From Pirellula sp. (GTDB lineage Bacteria; Planctomycetota; Planctomycetia; Pirellulales; Pirellulaceae): DNA of 51,529 nt. The notes below the pieces were generated by a model. That model was not told the DNA's origin, did no database searches, and saw only the letters and a list, made by a program, of their open reading frames with translations. A program made the position numbers and the translations under genes. Shown piece after piece: positions 42,555-51,098 of this stretch; the first letter of the stretch is position 1, and each line of letters starts with the position of its first letter. The stretch is taken from positions 1 to 51,529 of the forward strand of contig JAIPFP010000009.1 in NCBI GenBank assembly GCA_021736575.1, written 5' to 3'.

Positions 42555-43601
42555 CTAAAAAGTAGCGACAACACCCAATTTGTAGCCGTGCCACTGAGGG
42601 TCGTCCAAGGTGATCGGGTTGGTTGGCGAGAAGAGTGAGGAATCGCGGCTTTGCGAAGTTGCAAGCCCAACTCCCTGGGCAATCAATCCCTGATAACCAC
42701 CGTAGATGGACCAGTTTCTCGTGATGGACACCGAACCAGCCCATTCCAGGTCAAGCAACTGGGTCGTCGTCGAACCGGATAGAATTGAGACTAAGGGAGT
42801 GCCCGTGGATGGGTTTACAGCGACAGCATTTCCCGTGACTTCATTGTTGAGCGCCGCCCACTTGGCGGAACACCACATCTTGGCGTGTGCATTCGAGATG
42901 AGCACGACTTCCGTACCGATCTGCCCTCCCCCCATTGAGTTGCGAGTGCGAGATCGAACCTGCGTGGGAGGCTGAGCAATATTGTTGTTGATATTGAAAT
43001 CGTCGTCCACTTCGAAGTAGCGGAAACCGGCGAGCATTCGAATGCGCCATGGAGTTCTAGCTACTAAATTCGATTCAAAGCTGCGGATAAGGCTGTTGTA
43101 ATAAACTTGGTTCGTGGAAACAGGGGATGCGGGAACAGCGTTAAAAAAAAGCGGTATGACTTGAGTTGCCGTTAGGGTTTGATCAAAGGTCATATCCGAG
43201 ACTTGGAAGTATCGCATTTCGACATCGATCGCTTTCGAATCGCTGAACAAATTGTAGAAATGTAATTTGGTGTCTAGACCATAGCCCGATCCACCTTGTA
43301 GCTGATCCATGTTGAGCAGTTCCGCCCCATTTTGATCCTGCACGAAGGAAAACGATTGCGGGGTAGAACGACGCATCGAGATAAACCCAATCTCTACCCC
43401 CATGATGGGCTTAAACCGAAGTGGACTCGCTAGATCGAGGGCTTCAATTGGTGAAACGACCGCATAATCGTACTGCTTTGGTCCATCCGATGTTTCGAAT
43501 GCCGGGCGGTGGGGTGAGTCCTCGTTTTCCTGAGCCATACCAACGCAGGCGAGAACGCTTGAAATTCCTATGGCAATCCAGTGGTTCGCTTTCATTTTCA
43601 T
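42555..43601 (-). CDS. BBP7-like outer-membrane beta-barrel protein
   Basis: 348 residues from ATG 43601 (MKMKANHWIAIGISSVLACVGMAQ signal peptide). The mature protein is predicted to be beta-rich, with alternating polar and hydrophobic strands (VEIGFISMRR, SGYGLDTKLHFYNLF, AIDVEMRYFQV, PWRIRMLAGFRYFEVDDDF, AKMWCSAKWAALNN) and the typical terminal Phe (GYKLGVVATF) recognised by outer-membrane assembly machinery. The layout is that of the planctomycete BBP7 family. No enzymatic motif is present. It lies next to the DUF1080 gene on the same strand, 156 bp upstream, and divergent from the DUF58 operon. Confidence 0.8.
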   Translation of the reverse strand: MKMKANHWIAIGISSVLACVGMAQENEDSPHRPAFETSDGPKQYDYAVVSPIEALDLASPLRFKPIMGVEIGFISMRRSTPQSFSFVQDQNGAELLNMDQLQGGSGYGLDTKLHFYNLFSDSKAIDVEMRYFQVSDMTFDQTLTATQVIPLFFNAVPASPVSTNQVYYNSLIRSFESNLVARTPWRIRMLAGFRYFEVDDDFNINNNIAQPPTQVRSRTRNSMGGGQIGTEVVLISNAHAKMWCSAKWAALNNEVTGNAVAVNPSTGTPLVSILSGSTTTQLLDLEWAGSVSITRNWSIYGGYQGLIAQGVGLATSQSRDSSLFSPTNPITLDDPQWHGYKLGVVATF

Positions 43602-44058
43602 CACGGCAATTCTTCCATCCCTGGGCAAATTCGTCGCAATCATGGCTCGAATCGCGGGGACGCGAATTGAGTTTGGCTTAACTGTTTGGCTTATTGGCTC
43701 AACTGGGGGCAGAGGATCCATCCTCATTGCCCCTCGCTGGTGGATTTATCGGAAGCAATCGGAATTATCCTAAAGAATTGAATAATCGTCCCTACATCCA
43801 TCACGACACACAGAGTTCGGGAGTGCATTTGCGATCCGGGTGCATGCTCCGGCATACCTTTGCCAGCGAAATACAAAGCTGCCAGTGAAATACAAAGCGA
43901 GACTGCCTCCTCGCCACATTGGAACCAACTCCCATGAATCCAGAATGCCTGGTCCATCGTCGGAGGCGAGCGCTTTCGCATCGCAAGACAGATTGGGCCG
44001 GGGCAGATATAATAGAATTAGTCTGAGCGGATTAATTACTCACGAATCGAACGTTTGC
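43602..44058. other. 457-bp divergent intergenic region
   Basis: No convincing gene lies between the BBP7-like gene and the DUF58 gene. An in-frame extension of the DUF58 frame back to 43840 exists but lacks family similarity. A near-perfect 19-bp tandem duplication, TGCCAG(C/T)GAAATACAAAGC, lies at 43861-43898. The region should hold the promoters of both the barrel gene and the DUF58-BatA-VWA operon; none was identified with confidence. Confidence 0.5.
43861..43898. repeat. Tandem 19-bp repeat (two copies)
   Basis: TGCCAGCGAAATACAAAGC (43861-43879) is followed immediately by the same sequence with one C-to-T change (43880-43898). It lies ~160 bp upstream of the DUF58 gene and could be a slip duplication. 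Confidence 0.85.
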
Positions 44059-44955
44059 ATGGTCGCCGTCGAACAATACTTGAAACCCGAACTTGCTTCG
44101 CAAATAAAACGCTTGGATTTGCGAGCGCAAATGGTCGTTCGCGGATTTCTACATGGCATGCACGCAAGTCCCTACCATGGATTTTCCGTTGAATTCAGCG
44201 AGCATCGACGCTATTCGCATGGAGATGATCCGAAAGACATCGATTGGCTAGCGTACGCAAAGACCGACAAGTACTACGTTAAGAAATTCGAATCGGAAAC
44301 CAATGTAACCGGTTACCTAGTGATGGACCTCAGCCAGTCCATGGGTTACACCTACCGTCAACAGCTTACTAAGTTCGACTACTGCGTTTGTTTGGCCGCA
44401 GCGCTATCGTACCTGATGCTCATGCAACAGGATCCGATTGGGCTGATTACCTTCGACAAGAAAATTCGAGGCAGTATCCCTCCTCGGTCTCGACGTGGGC
44501 AATTCTCTGCCATATTGAGCCAGTTGACCAAACTCAAAACGGCTGGCGAAACGGAGCTTCGCGGCCCAATTATGCAGTTAGCTGCCATGCTGCGGCATCG
44601 TTCGCTGGTGATGCTCATGAGCGATTTACTGGCGGATGTTCAACCGACGCTCGATTCGATCCGTATGCTGCGTCATGCTGGACACGATGTGATCGTATTT
44701 CATGTGCTAGACGAGGCGGAGGTGAGCTTTCCATTCGATGGCTTGGTGCAGCTAAGCGATCCAGAAACAGGTCAATCGCTCAGTGTCAATGCAGACGACA
44801 TCGGCCAGGAATATCGCGAGAACATTCGCAAGTTCCGCGAGGACTTGAAACGAGGCTTTAACGAAAGCCGCATCGACTACGTTCCGCTCGATACGAGTAT
44901 GCCGTACGACAAAGCGATCACAGAATATCTGCTCAGCCGCCGCAATCGCTTTTAG
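44059..44955 (+). CDS. DUF58-domain protein, first gene of a Bat-like operon
   Basis: 298 residues from ATG 44059 (MVAVEQYLKPELASQIKRLDLRAQMVVRGF), chosen because the conserved DUF58 start follows immediately. The family signature GMHASPYHGFSVEFSEHRRYSHGDDPKDIDWLAYAKTDKYYVKKFE is intact, and a VWA-like domain begins at VMDLSQSMGYTY (DxSxS). DUF58 proteins usually sit beside a MoxR AAA+ ATPase and Bat proteins, and may assemble or insert metal cofactors or proteins in the envelope. Here the MoxR gene is not immediately upstream; the barrel gene is divergent instead. The next gene begins 12 bp downstream. Confidence 0.9.
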   Translation: MVAVEQYLKPELASQIKRLDLRAQMVVRGFLHGMHASPYHGFSVEFSEHRRYSHGDDPKDIDWLAYAKTDKYYVKKFESETNVTGYLVMDLSQSMGYTYRQQLTKFDYCVCLAAALSYLMLMQQDPIGLITFDKKIRGSIPPRSRRGQFSAILSQLTKLKTAGETELRGPIMQLAAMLRHRSLVMLMSDLLADVQPTLDSIRMLRHAGHDVIVFHVLDEAEVSFPFDGLVQLSDPETGQSLSVNADDIGQEYRENIRKFREDLKRGFNESRIDYVPLDTSMPYDKAITEYLLSRRNRF

Positions 44956-44967
44956 ACTTGGGAGTCG

Positions 44968-47391
44968 ATGCGCGAAATGACGTTCTTGCATGCTTCACTA
45001 TTGATGGGTGGTCTTGCCGCTTTAATTCCGATCGTGCTGCATATGCTTGGCCGTCGACAGCCCAAGCCGATTGTGTTTCCCGCGATCCGATTTGTCCGCC
45101 AAACAGCCATCAACGCTCAACGCGGGTGGTCCATCAAACGCTGGATCCTTCTGACCCTGCGGATCTTGTTGTTGGCCTTGCTCGCGATTGCATTTGCCTC
45201 ACCTCGCGTGCAAAGCAATATGTTTGCGACTTATTTGATGATCGGACTGATCGGCATTTTGGCGCTCGTTGCGACGGCGGCGGCGTTAACTTCGTTTGGT
45301 TCGAATCGTTCGGTAGCAATGACTGCCATCACCGGTTTGATTGCGTTGGTGCTATGGGGAGTTAGTGGTGCCTGGTTGGGCATGGCCGTTTCGACCGGAC
45401 AAAGTGTTCTAATGCCGACCGCTTCGGGTCCGATTTGCGCGGCGGTCGTCATCGACACCTCGCCGACCATGGGCTACCGATATCACAACGTCACGCGACT
45501 GGATGCCGCCAAAGAAATGGCTCTTTGGTTGATGGATCGATTGCCTGTCGGTAGCCAGATCGCGATTGTCAACAACGATTCAGGAGTGCGTTTAAATCAA
45601 GATCGCATATCTGCCAATCGACTTCTGGATCGAACTATTGTGGAGGGTCGGGCGGCGAACTTGCCCCAACGCATTAGCGCATCGATCGATGCTTTGCGCA
45701 AGTCCGAATTGGAGCGACGAGAGATCTATGTTCTAACCGACCTGACCACGCCTGCCTGGCGCAACGCGGAATCCTCGGATATCGCTGCCAAGCTGGCTCG
45801 CGATGAAGACGGAAAGGGTAGCGTTGGCGAAAATGTCTTGTTGCAGCTTATCGATGTAAGCGTCCCTGTTGCGGAAATTAAGAACTGGTCCCTAAGCGAA
45901 TTCAAACTCAGTCAACAAACAACGACTCCAGGTTCTCAAGTGACTGTCAGTGCGGAATTGCATTCGGTCTTGGGCAGTGACAAAGCGCAAATGACGGTGG
46001 AGTTGGTGGCTGAAAATGTCGCTCGGTCACTGCAGGTCAGCGATGGCAAGGTTACCATAGCGTCCCCTCGCTTTACGGACAAACAGTTGATCGAAGTCCC
46101 AGATGGCGGATCGGTTCCATTCAAGTTTACGCTGAAGGAGCTTGTCGAAGGAACAAATCATGCCCAGCTCAAAATCTCTCGTTCCGATCCGTTGGAAGTC
46201 GATAATGTTGTTTACCTAACGATTGACGCTCGAACTCAAGGTCAAACGCTTGTGATTGCCGACAACAACGAGGATGGCAAGCAAGTATGTGCGGCGATTG
46301 ATTCCGAGGCTCAAGCAAGTGCCAACAAGGACGCGACAGCAGAGGTTCGCCAGGGCGAGCAAATGGTCAAACTGGAAACAACGGCGCAATTGGCCACGTC
46401 CGATCTATCGCGTTATTCGAGCATTGTGCTCTATGATCCGACCAACATCACCGCCGATTCCGTGGATCGAGTAGCGAATTGGGTGGAACAAGGGGGTGGA
46501 CTAATGATCGTGCTTGGACCGGGCTTCAAGTCTGCCGAAGAAATGATGGCTAGCCCCTTGGCTAAGTTACTGCCTGGGAAAGTCAAAAGACTGACGCGAC
46601 GTGCCCGAAGCGATCCATCGACGAGCTTAATTCCATCCATGAAAACGCATCCCATTTGGAGTATTTTCGAGCAACCGGTCGAAGAGATCCCGTGGTTCAA
46701 ATACACCGTTTTTCGACATTGGGACATTGAGGAACTGTCGGACAACGCCTCTGTCTTAATGCGATTTACCAATAGCGATCAGCCAGCTATGGTCGAGCAA
46801 TTCGCAAAACAAGGGCGCATCCTGACGTTCTCATTGCCAAACCTTGAGCCAGCGCGTGTTTGGAGCAAGCTCTCGGACGAATGGCCTGGTTTCGCTTTGT
46901 TTCTTGGATCTGTGCGATATCTGGCGGCCTGGAACAAACAACAACTCAACTACCTAGTCGATGAGCCCGCCGTTCTCGAAAACAATGCGTTGCAGTTTCC
47001 ACAAGTTTACAAGTTAGTTAATCCGATCGGAGAAGACACTCGCGTCGAGTCATCGGAGGAGTCCTTGGTTTTTTCATTTACACGCTACCCAGGTCAGTAC
47101 CGTCTTCAAGGACTGCGTCCCCAAGGGCCGGTCATTCGAGGATTTAGCGTCAATGTGAACCGGCAGGATGTTTCGCTGGAACGTGTGATTCCGGCCATGC
47201 TGGACAAAGCATTGGGTAAAGATTCCTACCGAATCGCCAAGGAACGCGACGAAGTTCAATCGTCGTTGGGCGAAGGCCGTTATGGTCGCGACCTGTCGCC
47301 GTTCTTGCTGATGATATTCGTCATGATGATCATGGCCGAACAAACCATGTCCAGTCGGTTTTATGCATCCTCAAGAAAGACGGCCGCATAA
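44968..47391 (+). CDS. BatA-like membrane protein with VWA domain
   Basis: 807 residues. The N-terminal aerotolerance-type BatA motif is present (FLHASLLMGGLAALIPIVLHMLGRRQP), followed by two to three more membrane helices (LRILLLALLAIAFASP, LIGLIGILALVATAAALTSF, ITGLIALVLWGVSGAWL). A VWA domain begins at AAVVIDTSPTMGYRYHN (DTSPT, close to the MIDAS DxSxS). A large beta-rich extracytoplasmic region carries WVEQGGGLMIVLGPG and SLPNLEPARVWSKLSDEWPGFALF, and a terminal helix (FLLMIFVMMIMAEQTM) anchors it again. The start at 44968 has GGGAG four bases upstream; ATG 44977 is an alternative. It shares one base (TAATG) with the next gene, so translation is coupled. Confidence 0.9.
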   Translation: MREMTFLHASLLMGGLAALIPIVLHMLGRRQPKPIVFPAIRFVRQTAINAQRGWSIKRWILLTLRILLLALLAIAFASPRVQSNMFATYLMIGLIGILALVATAAALTSFGSNRSVAMTAITGLIALVLWGVSGAWLGMAVSTGQSVLMPTASGPICAAVVIDTSPTMGYRYHNVTRLDAAKEMALWLMDRLPVGSQIAIVNNDSGVRLNQDRISANRLLDRTIVEGRAANLPQRISASIDALRKSELERREIYVLTDLTTPAWRNAESSDIAAKLARDEDGKGSVGENVLLQLIDVSVPVAEIKNWSLSEFKLSQQTTTPGSQVTVSAELHSVLGSDKAQMTVELVAENVARSLQVSDGKVTIASPRFTDKQLIEVPDGGSVPFKFTLKELVEGTNHAQLKISRSDPLEVDNVVYLTIDARTQGQTLVIADNNEDGKQVCAAIDSEAQASANKDATAEVRQGEQMVKLETTAQLATSDLSRYSSIVLYDPTNITADSVDRVANWVEQGGGLMIVLGPGFKSAEEMMASPLAKLLPGKVKRLTRRARSDPSTSLIPSMKTHPIWSIFEQPVEEIPWFKYTVFRHWDIEELSDNASVLMRFTNSDQPAMVEQFAKQGRILTFSLPNLEPARVWSKLSDEWPGFALFLGSVRYLAAWNKQQLNYLVDEPAVLENNALQFPQVYKLVNPIGEDTRVESSEESLVFSFTRYPGQYRLQGLRPQGPVIRGFSVNVNRQDVSLERVIPAMLDKALGKDSYRIAKERDEVQSSLGEGRYGRDLSPFLLMIFVMMIMAEQTMSSRFYASSRKTAA

Positions 47392-49709
47392 TGGACTGGA
47401 CTCTTGAACCAATCTTCGGAAGCTACTGGATGGTTTTGGGTGCAGCCATTGGTTTGGTGGTGATTCTGTCCTTGGTGCGAGAAACGGGCAAAGTGACGCG
47501 GACGCAATCCGCAATCTTGTGGGGCTTGAGACTATTGATGTGCGTGATTGTGCTTCTGGTATTGCTCAAGCCAGGGTTCACATTTACTCGCCAGAGCACG
47601 CCGCGAGGAACCATTGCTGTCCTGATCGATGCGTCTGCCAGCATGCAGTTGCCGTCGGGCGATGGAAAGATGTCTCGATGGGAATCGGAACGATTCATTT
47701 GGGACCAGCTCTGGAACAACCGTGAAGCGTTTGGCAAGGATACCAACATTATCCCTTTTACCTACGACTCATTGCTCAAACCGATGGAAGTCGGCAACGA
47801 TGGCATTCTGACGACCGTCGCGAATGCGATGCCCAACCGGCCTGAAGGTGTGACAACGGATATTGGCGGGCCTCTCAATCAATTGATGTCAGCTCCGTTT
47901 GAATCTCCGCTATCCGCAGTGATTTGGATGGGCGATGGTTCTCAAACGCACTCACCCTCTGGTGGTGATGGGCAGCAGATTGCGAGGCGGCTTGCTCAGA
48001 TCGATGTGCCGATGTACATCGTCGGAGTCGGCCCAAGAAGCGACAGCGAGAACGCACAGGACCTTTCGGTAGAAGAGGTGCCGGAGCAGATGGATGTATT
48101 CACCAAGAACCCTCTCAACGTTCGCGGCATATTGCGATGCCGGGGAGTTGCCAATCGGGAACTGCCCGTCAAGTTGCTCATGCTACAGCCCGGCAAGCCA
48201 CCGAGAGAGTTAGCTGTCGATCGCGTGCGTCCTACGAAATCCGATCAAGCCCTACCCTTTCGATTGCCGTTTCTTGCGCCAGGCGAACCAGGTGCCTACG
48301 AGCTTGTCGTCCGCGCGGAACCCGTTGCGGGCGAAGCGGTCGATGAGAATAACGATGCGACTGTCTTTCTCAACGTGCGCGGAGGTGGGGCTCGCATCTT
48401 GTATATCGAAGGCGAGATACGACAGGAAACGAATTTTATCAAGCGAGCGATGTCCGAGAGTCAGGATATGCAAATGGTGACCCTTTTGATAGGCAAGCCG
48501 CCGATTGAGAAATGGCCGATCGATCTTTCTCAGCAACTTTCCGATGGTGTCTACGACTGCATCGTATTGGGCGATGTCGATTACAGCGCCATCGGACCTG
48601 CGGGGGCAGCAATGATTGCAGAGCAAGTGAAAAAGGGGGCTGGTCTGGTCACTCTCGGCGGCTATTTCGCGTACGGAGCAGGCGGCTGGGACAATTCTCC
48701 GCTTCGCGAACTGCTGCCCGTAGAAATGTCCGGCTTACGTCGCCAGGAACAAAACAAACCCAAGGATTTGCAGAATCATTTGCCTGGCCCCATCCAAGTC
48801 GTTCCCATTGAAGGTGAAGAAATAGTACAGATTGAACCACCCGAGAAAAACTCGGCAACATGGGGGCAGCTCAAACCGTTGCTTGGAGCAAATCGCTGGC
48901 AGGGAATCAAAAAGACGCCCGGAACAATACTCCTGGCCGAGTCCCAGCAAAAGCAACCACTCATCGTAAGTGGAACAGCGGACAAAGGGCGCGTTGTTTC
49001 CATCGCGTTCGACTCAACCTATCTTTGGTGGAGGCAGGGTAAATCAACGGAACACAAAGCCTTTTGGCGCAAGATCCTGTATTGGTGTATGCGGCGCGAA
49101 AAGACCGAGGAAGGGATGCAATTGAGCATGCCCCAGAGGCGATTGTTCTTGCAGCAGCCGAGCGAAGTCGTCGTGACTTGGAGCGGCGGCTCGGACGCCA
49201 TAGAACTCCCGAAAAATATACAGTTGCATCTTTGGAGAATGTCGGGATCGAACGAGAAAAATCCAGTGGATCAAGATCAGCATCTCGGCGAGTTTCAATT
49301 GCTTCGTCGTGATGGCCAAACGATGCGGGCTCCGTTTGCTGGCTCCAAACAAAGCGGTCGATTTGAGTGGCGTGCGAGCGTGATTGGCTCCAAGGGTCAG
49401 CAGCTTGAAGCCAAGTTGCCATTCGTCGTAATCGACCGATCCGTTGAGACAATGCAGCCGATGCCTGATTGGCAACTTCTGAGTCAGATGGCCAAATTGA
49501 ATGCGACTGCTGGCGGAATGTTGGTGGCACCTGAGCAAACCGACGACATCGTCAAACAAATTCTTGAGCGGCGAAAGCAATCGACACAAACCGCAGTCGA
49601 GAATCGCCGTCTTGGCGACGGTGCCCTGGACACTTGGATCGCATTCTTGCTGCTTGCATTCGTCATGGTCGGCCAATGGGCATTGCGAAAGAAATGGAAT
49701 CTACCGTAG
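47391..49709 (+). CDS. VWA / glutamine-amidotransferase-like membrane protein
   Basis: 772 residues. It starts with two membrane helices (WMVLGAAIGLVVILSLV and GLRLLMCVIVLLVLLKPG), then a VWA domain with an intact MIDAS motif (IAVLIDASASMQLPSG). The central part holds the GATase1-like fold often seen in these proteins, near IVLGDVDYSAIGPAGAAMIAEQVKKGAGLVTLGGYFAYGAGGW and GRVVSIAFDSTYLWW. The C-terminal membrane helix is IAFLLLAFVMVGQWALRK. No catalytic Cys of an amidotransferase is seen, so the fold may only bind. It is coupled to the BatA-like gene by a one-base overlap. Together with the DUF58 and BatA-like proteins it forms an envelope VWA complex of unclear function. Confidence 0.88.
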   Translation: MDWTLEPIFGSYWMVLGAAIGLVVILSLVRETGKVTRTQSAILWGLRLLMCVIVLLVLLKPGFTFTRQSTPRGTIAVLIDASASMQLPSGDGKMSRWESERFIWDQLWNNREAFGKDTNIIPFTYDSLLKPMEVGNDGILTTVANAMPNRPEGVTTDIGGPLNQLMSAPFESPLSAVIWMGDGSQTHSPSGGDGQQIARRLAQIDVPMYIVGVGPRSDSENAQDLSVEEVPEQMDVFTKNPLNVRGILRCRGVANRELPVKLLMLQPGKPPRELAVDRVRPTKSDQALPFRLPFLAPGEPGAYELVVRAEPVAGEAVDENNDATVFLNVRGGGARILYIEGEIRQETNFIKRAMSESQDMQMVTLLIGKPPIEKWPIDLSQQLSDGVYDCIVLGDVDYSAIGPAGAAMIAEQVKKGAGLVTLGGYFAYGAGGWDNSPLRELLPVEMSGLRRQEQNKPKDLQNHLPGPIQVVPIEGEEIVQIEPPEKNSATWGQLKPLLGANRWQGIKKTPGTILLAESQQKQPLIVSGTADKGRVVSIAFDSTYLWWRQGKSTEHKAFWRKILYWCMRREKTEEGMQLSMPQRRLFLQQPSEVVVTWSGGSDAIELPKNIQLHLWRMSGSNEKNPVDQDQHLGEFQLLRRDGQTMRAPFAGSKQSGRFEWRASVIGSKGQQLEAKLPFVVIDRSVETMQPMPDWQLLSQMAKLNATAGGMLVAPEQTDDIVKQILERRKQSTQTAVENRRLGDGALDTWIAFLLLAFVMVGQWALRKKWNLP

Positions 49710-49806
49710 ATAGTCACAAAGTTCAGTGCCCCAAAACAGAGATCGTGCAAGCGACCGCAGTCCAGCCCGCGTACGTCCCTAGAACAACGACGCAGAATCT
49801 AATCCT

Positions 49807-50484
49807 TTAGATGTTATGCGACATTGGAAATGCTCTTTCAATGGAATCATTCAACGCGTTGGACCATAGCGCAAATTCGTGGCCGCCAGGGTTAACAGAG
49901 ATATCGACATGCGACCCTGCGCGAGTCAGCCATTTCCCTAAACGTGCCATATAGCTTCGCATCCCGCCGGGTTCACGCGATCCTGATCGGAAATAGAAAT
50001 TGACATCAGCGACACTAGACGATGGTTCAAGTTCAAAATCTGCGATGGGTCTGCCTGCAATGGAAAACGCAAATATTGCGCCATATTTTTCAGGATTTCG
50101 AATTCCCATAGAGGCGGCGAATGCTCCACCACACGAGTAACCGAATACAGCTGCTCGATCTCGGTCGTGATGGATTCCAATAGTGCTCTCCGTCCATTCC
50201 AGAAGAGTTTGCGTAAAAAACAATTCATGTTCTTCGAATCGCAGTGAATCCAGACCAACGACATATTCGGCATTCCTGTGTTCGTTAGAGCAATCTGCCC
50301 CAACAAACCAAAGTGAGTTGTTTGAGCGCGCTCGAAAGTATTCACTCGCGAATGCCTCCGTACTCTGCCCATCGGAGCAGAATAGCACGAAATCTTTGGG
50401 GTCCGCTCGATCCTTAAGCGAGCAAATTGTGATCCCTCGGTAAGATTCGCCGATTTTAATTTTTGCTCGTTGCGTAAGCATCAT
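49807..50484 (-). CDS. Cytoplasmic alpha/beta-hydrolase (esterase-D-like)
   Basis: 225 residues with no signal peptide. The nucleophile elbow AAVFGYSCGGAFAASMGI (GxSxGG, Ser ~117) and the late NPGGHEFALWSNAL (His ~206) are typical of the esterase-D/Fes-like fold. The acid residue may be Asp in SVADVNFYFRSGS. It is much smaller than the secreted esterase at 7224, and its substrate is unknown. It is convergent with the Bat-like operon and the neighbour of a toxin-antitoxin pair, so it may be a recent acquisition. Confidence 0.78.
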   Translation of the reverse strand: MMLTQRAKIKIGESYRGITICSLKDRADPKDFVLFCSDGQSTEAFASEYFRARSNNSLWFVGADCSNEHRNAEYVVGLDSLRFEEHELFFTQTLLEWTESTIGIHHDRDRAAVFGYSCGGAFAASMGIRNPEKYGAIFAFSIAGRPIADFELEPSSSVADVNFYFRSGSREPGGMRSYMARLGKWLTRAGSHVDISVNPGGHEFALWSNALNDSIERAFPMSHNI

Positions 50485-50568
50485 TTCTTAAGTCGCATCA
50501 CGACGGCGTTAACCGAGTCGCGGAAGTCGATGTTCCACCGCCAAGTCGCCCGGTTCCGCGACTTCGGT

Positions 50569-50877
50569 TCATCGCTTGGTTCGCGGCGAATCTAGGATGG
50601 CGTCTATAGTTTCGGAGGCCTGCCTCGCGTCGAGAACAGCGTAGATATCGACGCGATCGTCGGCCAGCGTGTAGTAAATCGAAAACGGGAAACGCTTCGA
50701 AAGAGACCGCTGGAAGCCACGGTAGGTTTCATGGATGCCAGCATAGATCCGCAAAGATTCGATGTCTGCGGTGAGGCAGTCATTGAAGTAAGAGCCAAGA
50801 CCAGACTGTTGTGATTCGTAAAAATCAGCAGCGATCTCAAGATCTCTTTCGGCCTCGGGCAGAAGCCGTATTTTCAT
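50569..50877 (-). CDS. RelE/ParE-family toxin
   Basis: 102 residues from ATG 50877 (MKIRLLPEAERDLEIAADFYESQ). The family layout is complete: EAERDLEIAADFYESQQSGLG, FNDCLTADIESLRIYAG, RGFQRSLSKRFPFSIYYTLADD and VDIYAVLDARQ. ParE toxins poison gyrase and RelE toxins cleave mRNA on ribosomes; this one is closer to ParE by its KRFPFSIYY segment. It overlaps the antitoxin gene by four bases (ATGA), the normal arrangement with antitoxin first. There is a 52-residue or longer distance to other defence genes, so it stands alone. Confidence 0.9.
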   Translation of the reverse strand: MKIRLLPEAERDLEIAADFYESQQSGLGSYFNDCLTADIESLRIYAGIHETYRGFQRSLSKRFPFSIYYTLADDRVDIYAVLDARQASETIDAILDSPRTKR

Positions 50878-51098
50878 TTGAATCGATTCCTTAGACGCTC
50901 CTTGGCAGCATCCCAATCAACGAATTCTGTCCGACCTTCCTTGACGGCAGCTAGTCGGGCAGCCAGCACATCTCCGTGCCACTCAGGTGGCGCCACATTC
51001 GATGGCCGCTTCGAGAGGTCTTCCCAAAGACGTTCCATCAACAGGAGCTTTTCAGCTACAGTAAACGATTCGATCGGAATTGTTGTCACGTTGTTCAT
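50874..51098 (-). CDS. Addiction-module antitoxin (TIGR02574-like)
   Basis: 74 residues from ATG 51098 (MNNVTTIPIESFTVAEKLLLMERLWEDLSK). The motif SFTVAEKLLLMERLWEDL followed by PPEWHGDVLAARLAAVKEG and the ending DWDAAKERLRNRF are typical of the small antitoxins paired with RelE/ParE toxins. The stop overlaps the toxin start by four bases. It likely binds both the toxin and its own promoter; no operator was recognised upstream. Confidence 0.88.
   Translation of the reverse strand: MNNVTTIPIESFTVAEKLLLMERLWEDLSKRPSNVAPPEWHGDVLAARLAAVKEGRTEFVDWDAAKERLRNRFK

Noticed and set aside
43840-44058. In-frame N-terminal extension of the DUF58 protein
   Set aside because: The extra 73 residues include the 19-bp tandem repeat and do not resemble DUF58; the family start lies at 44059.
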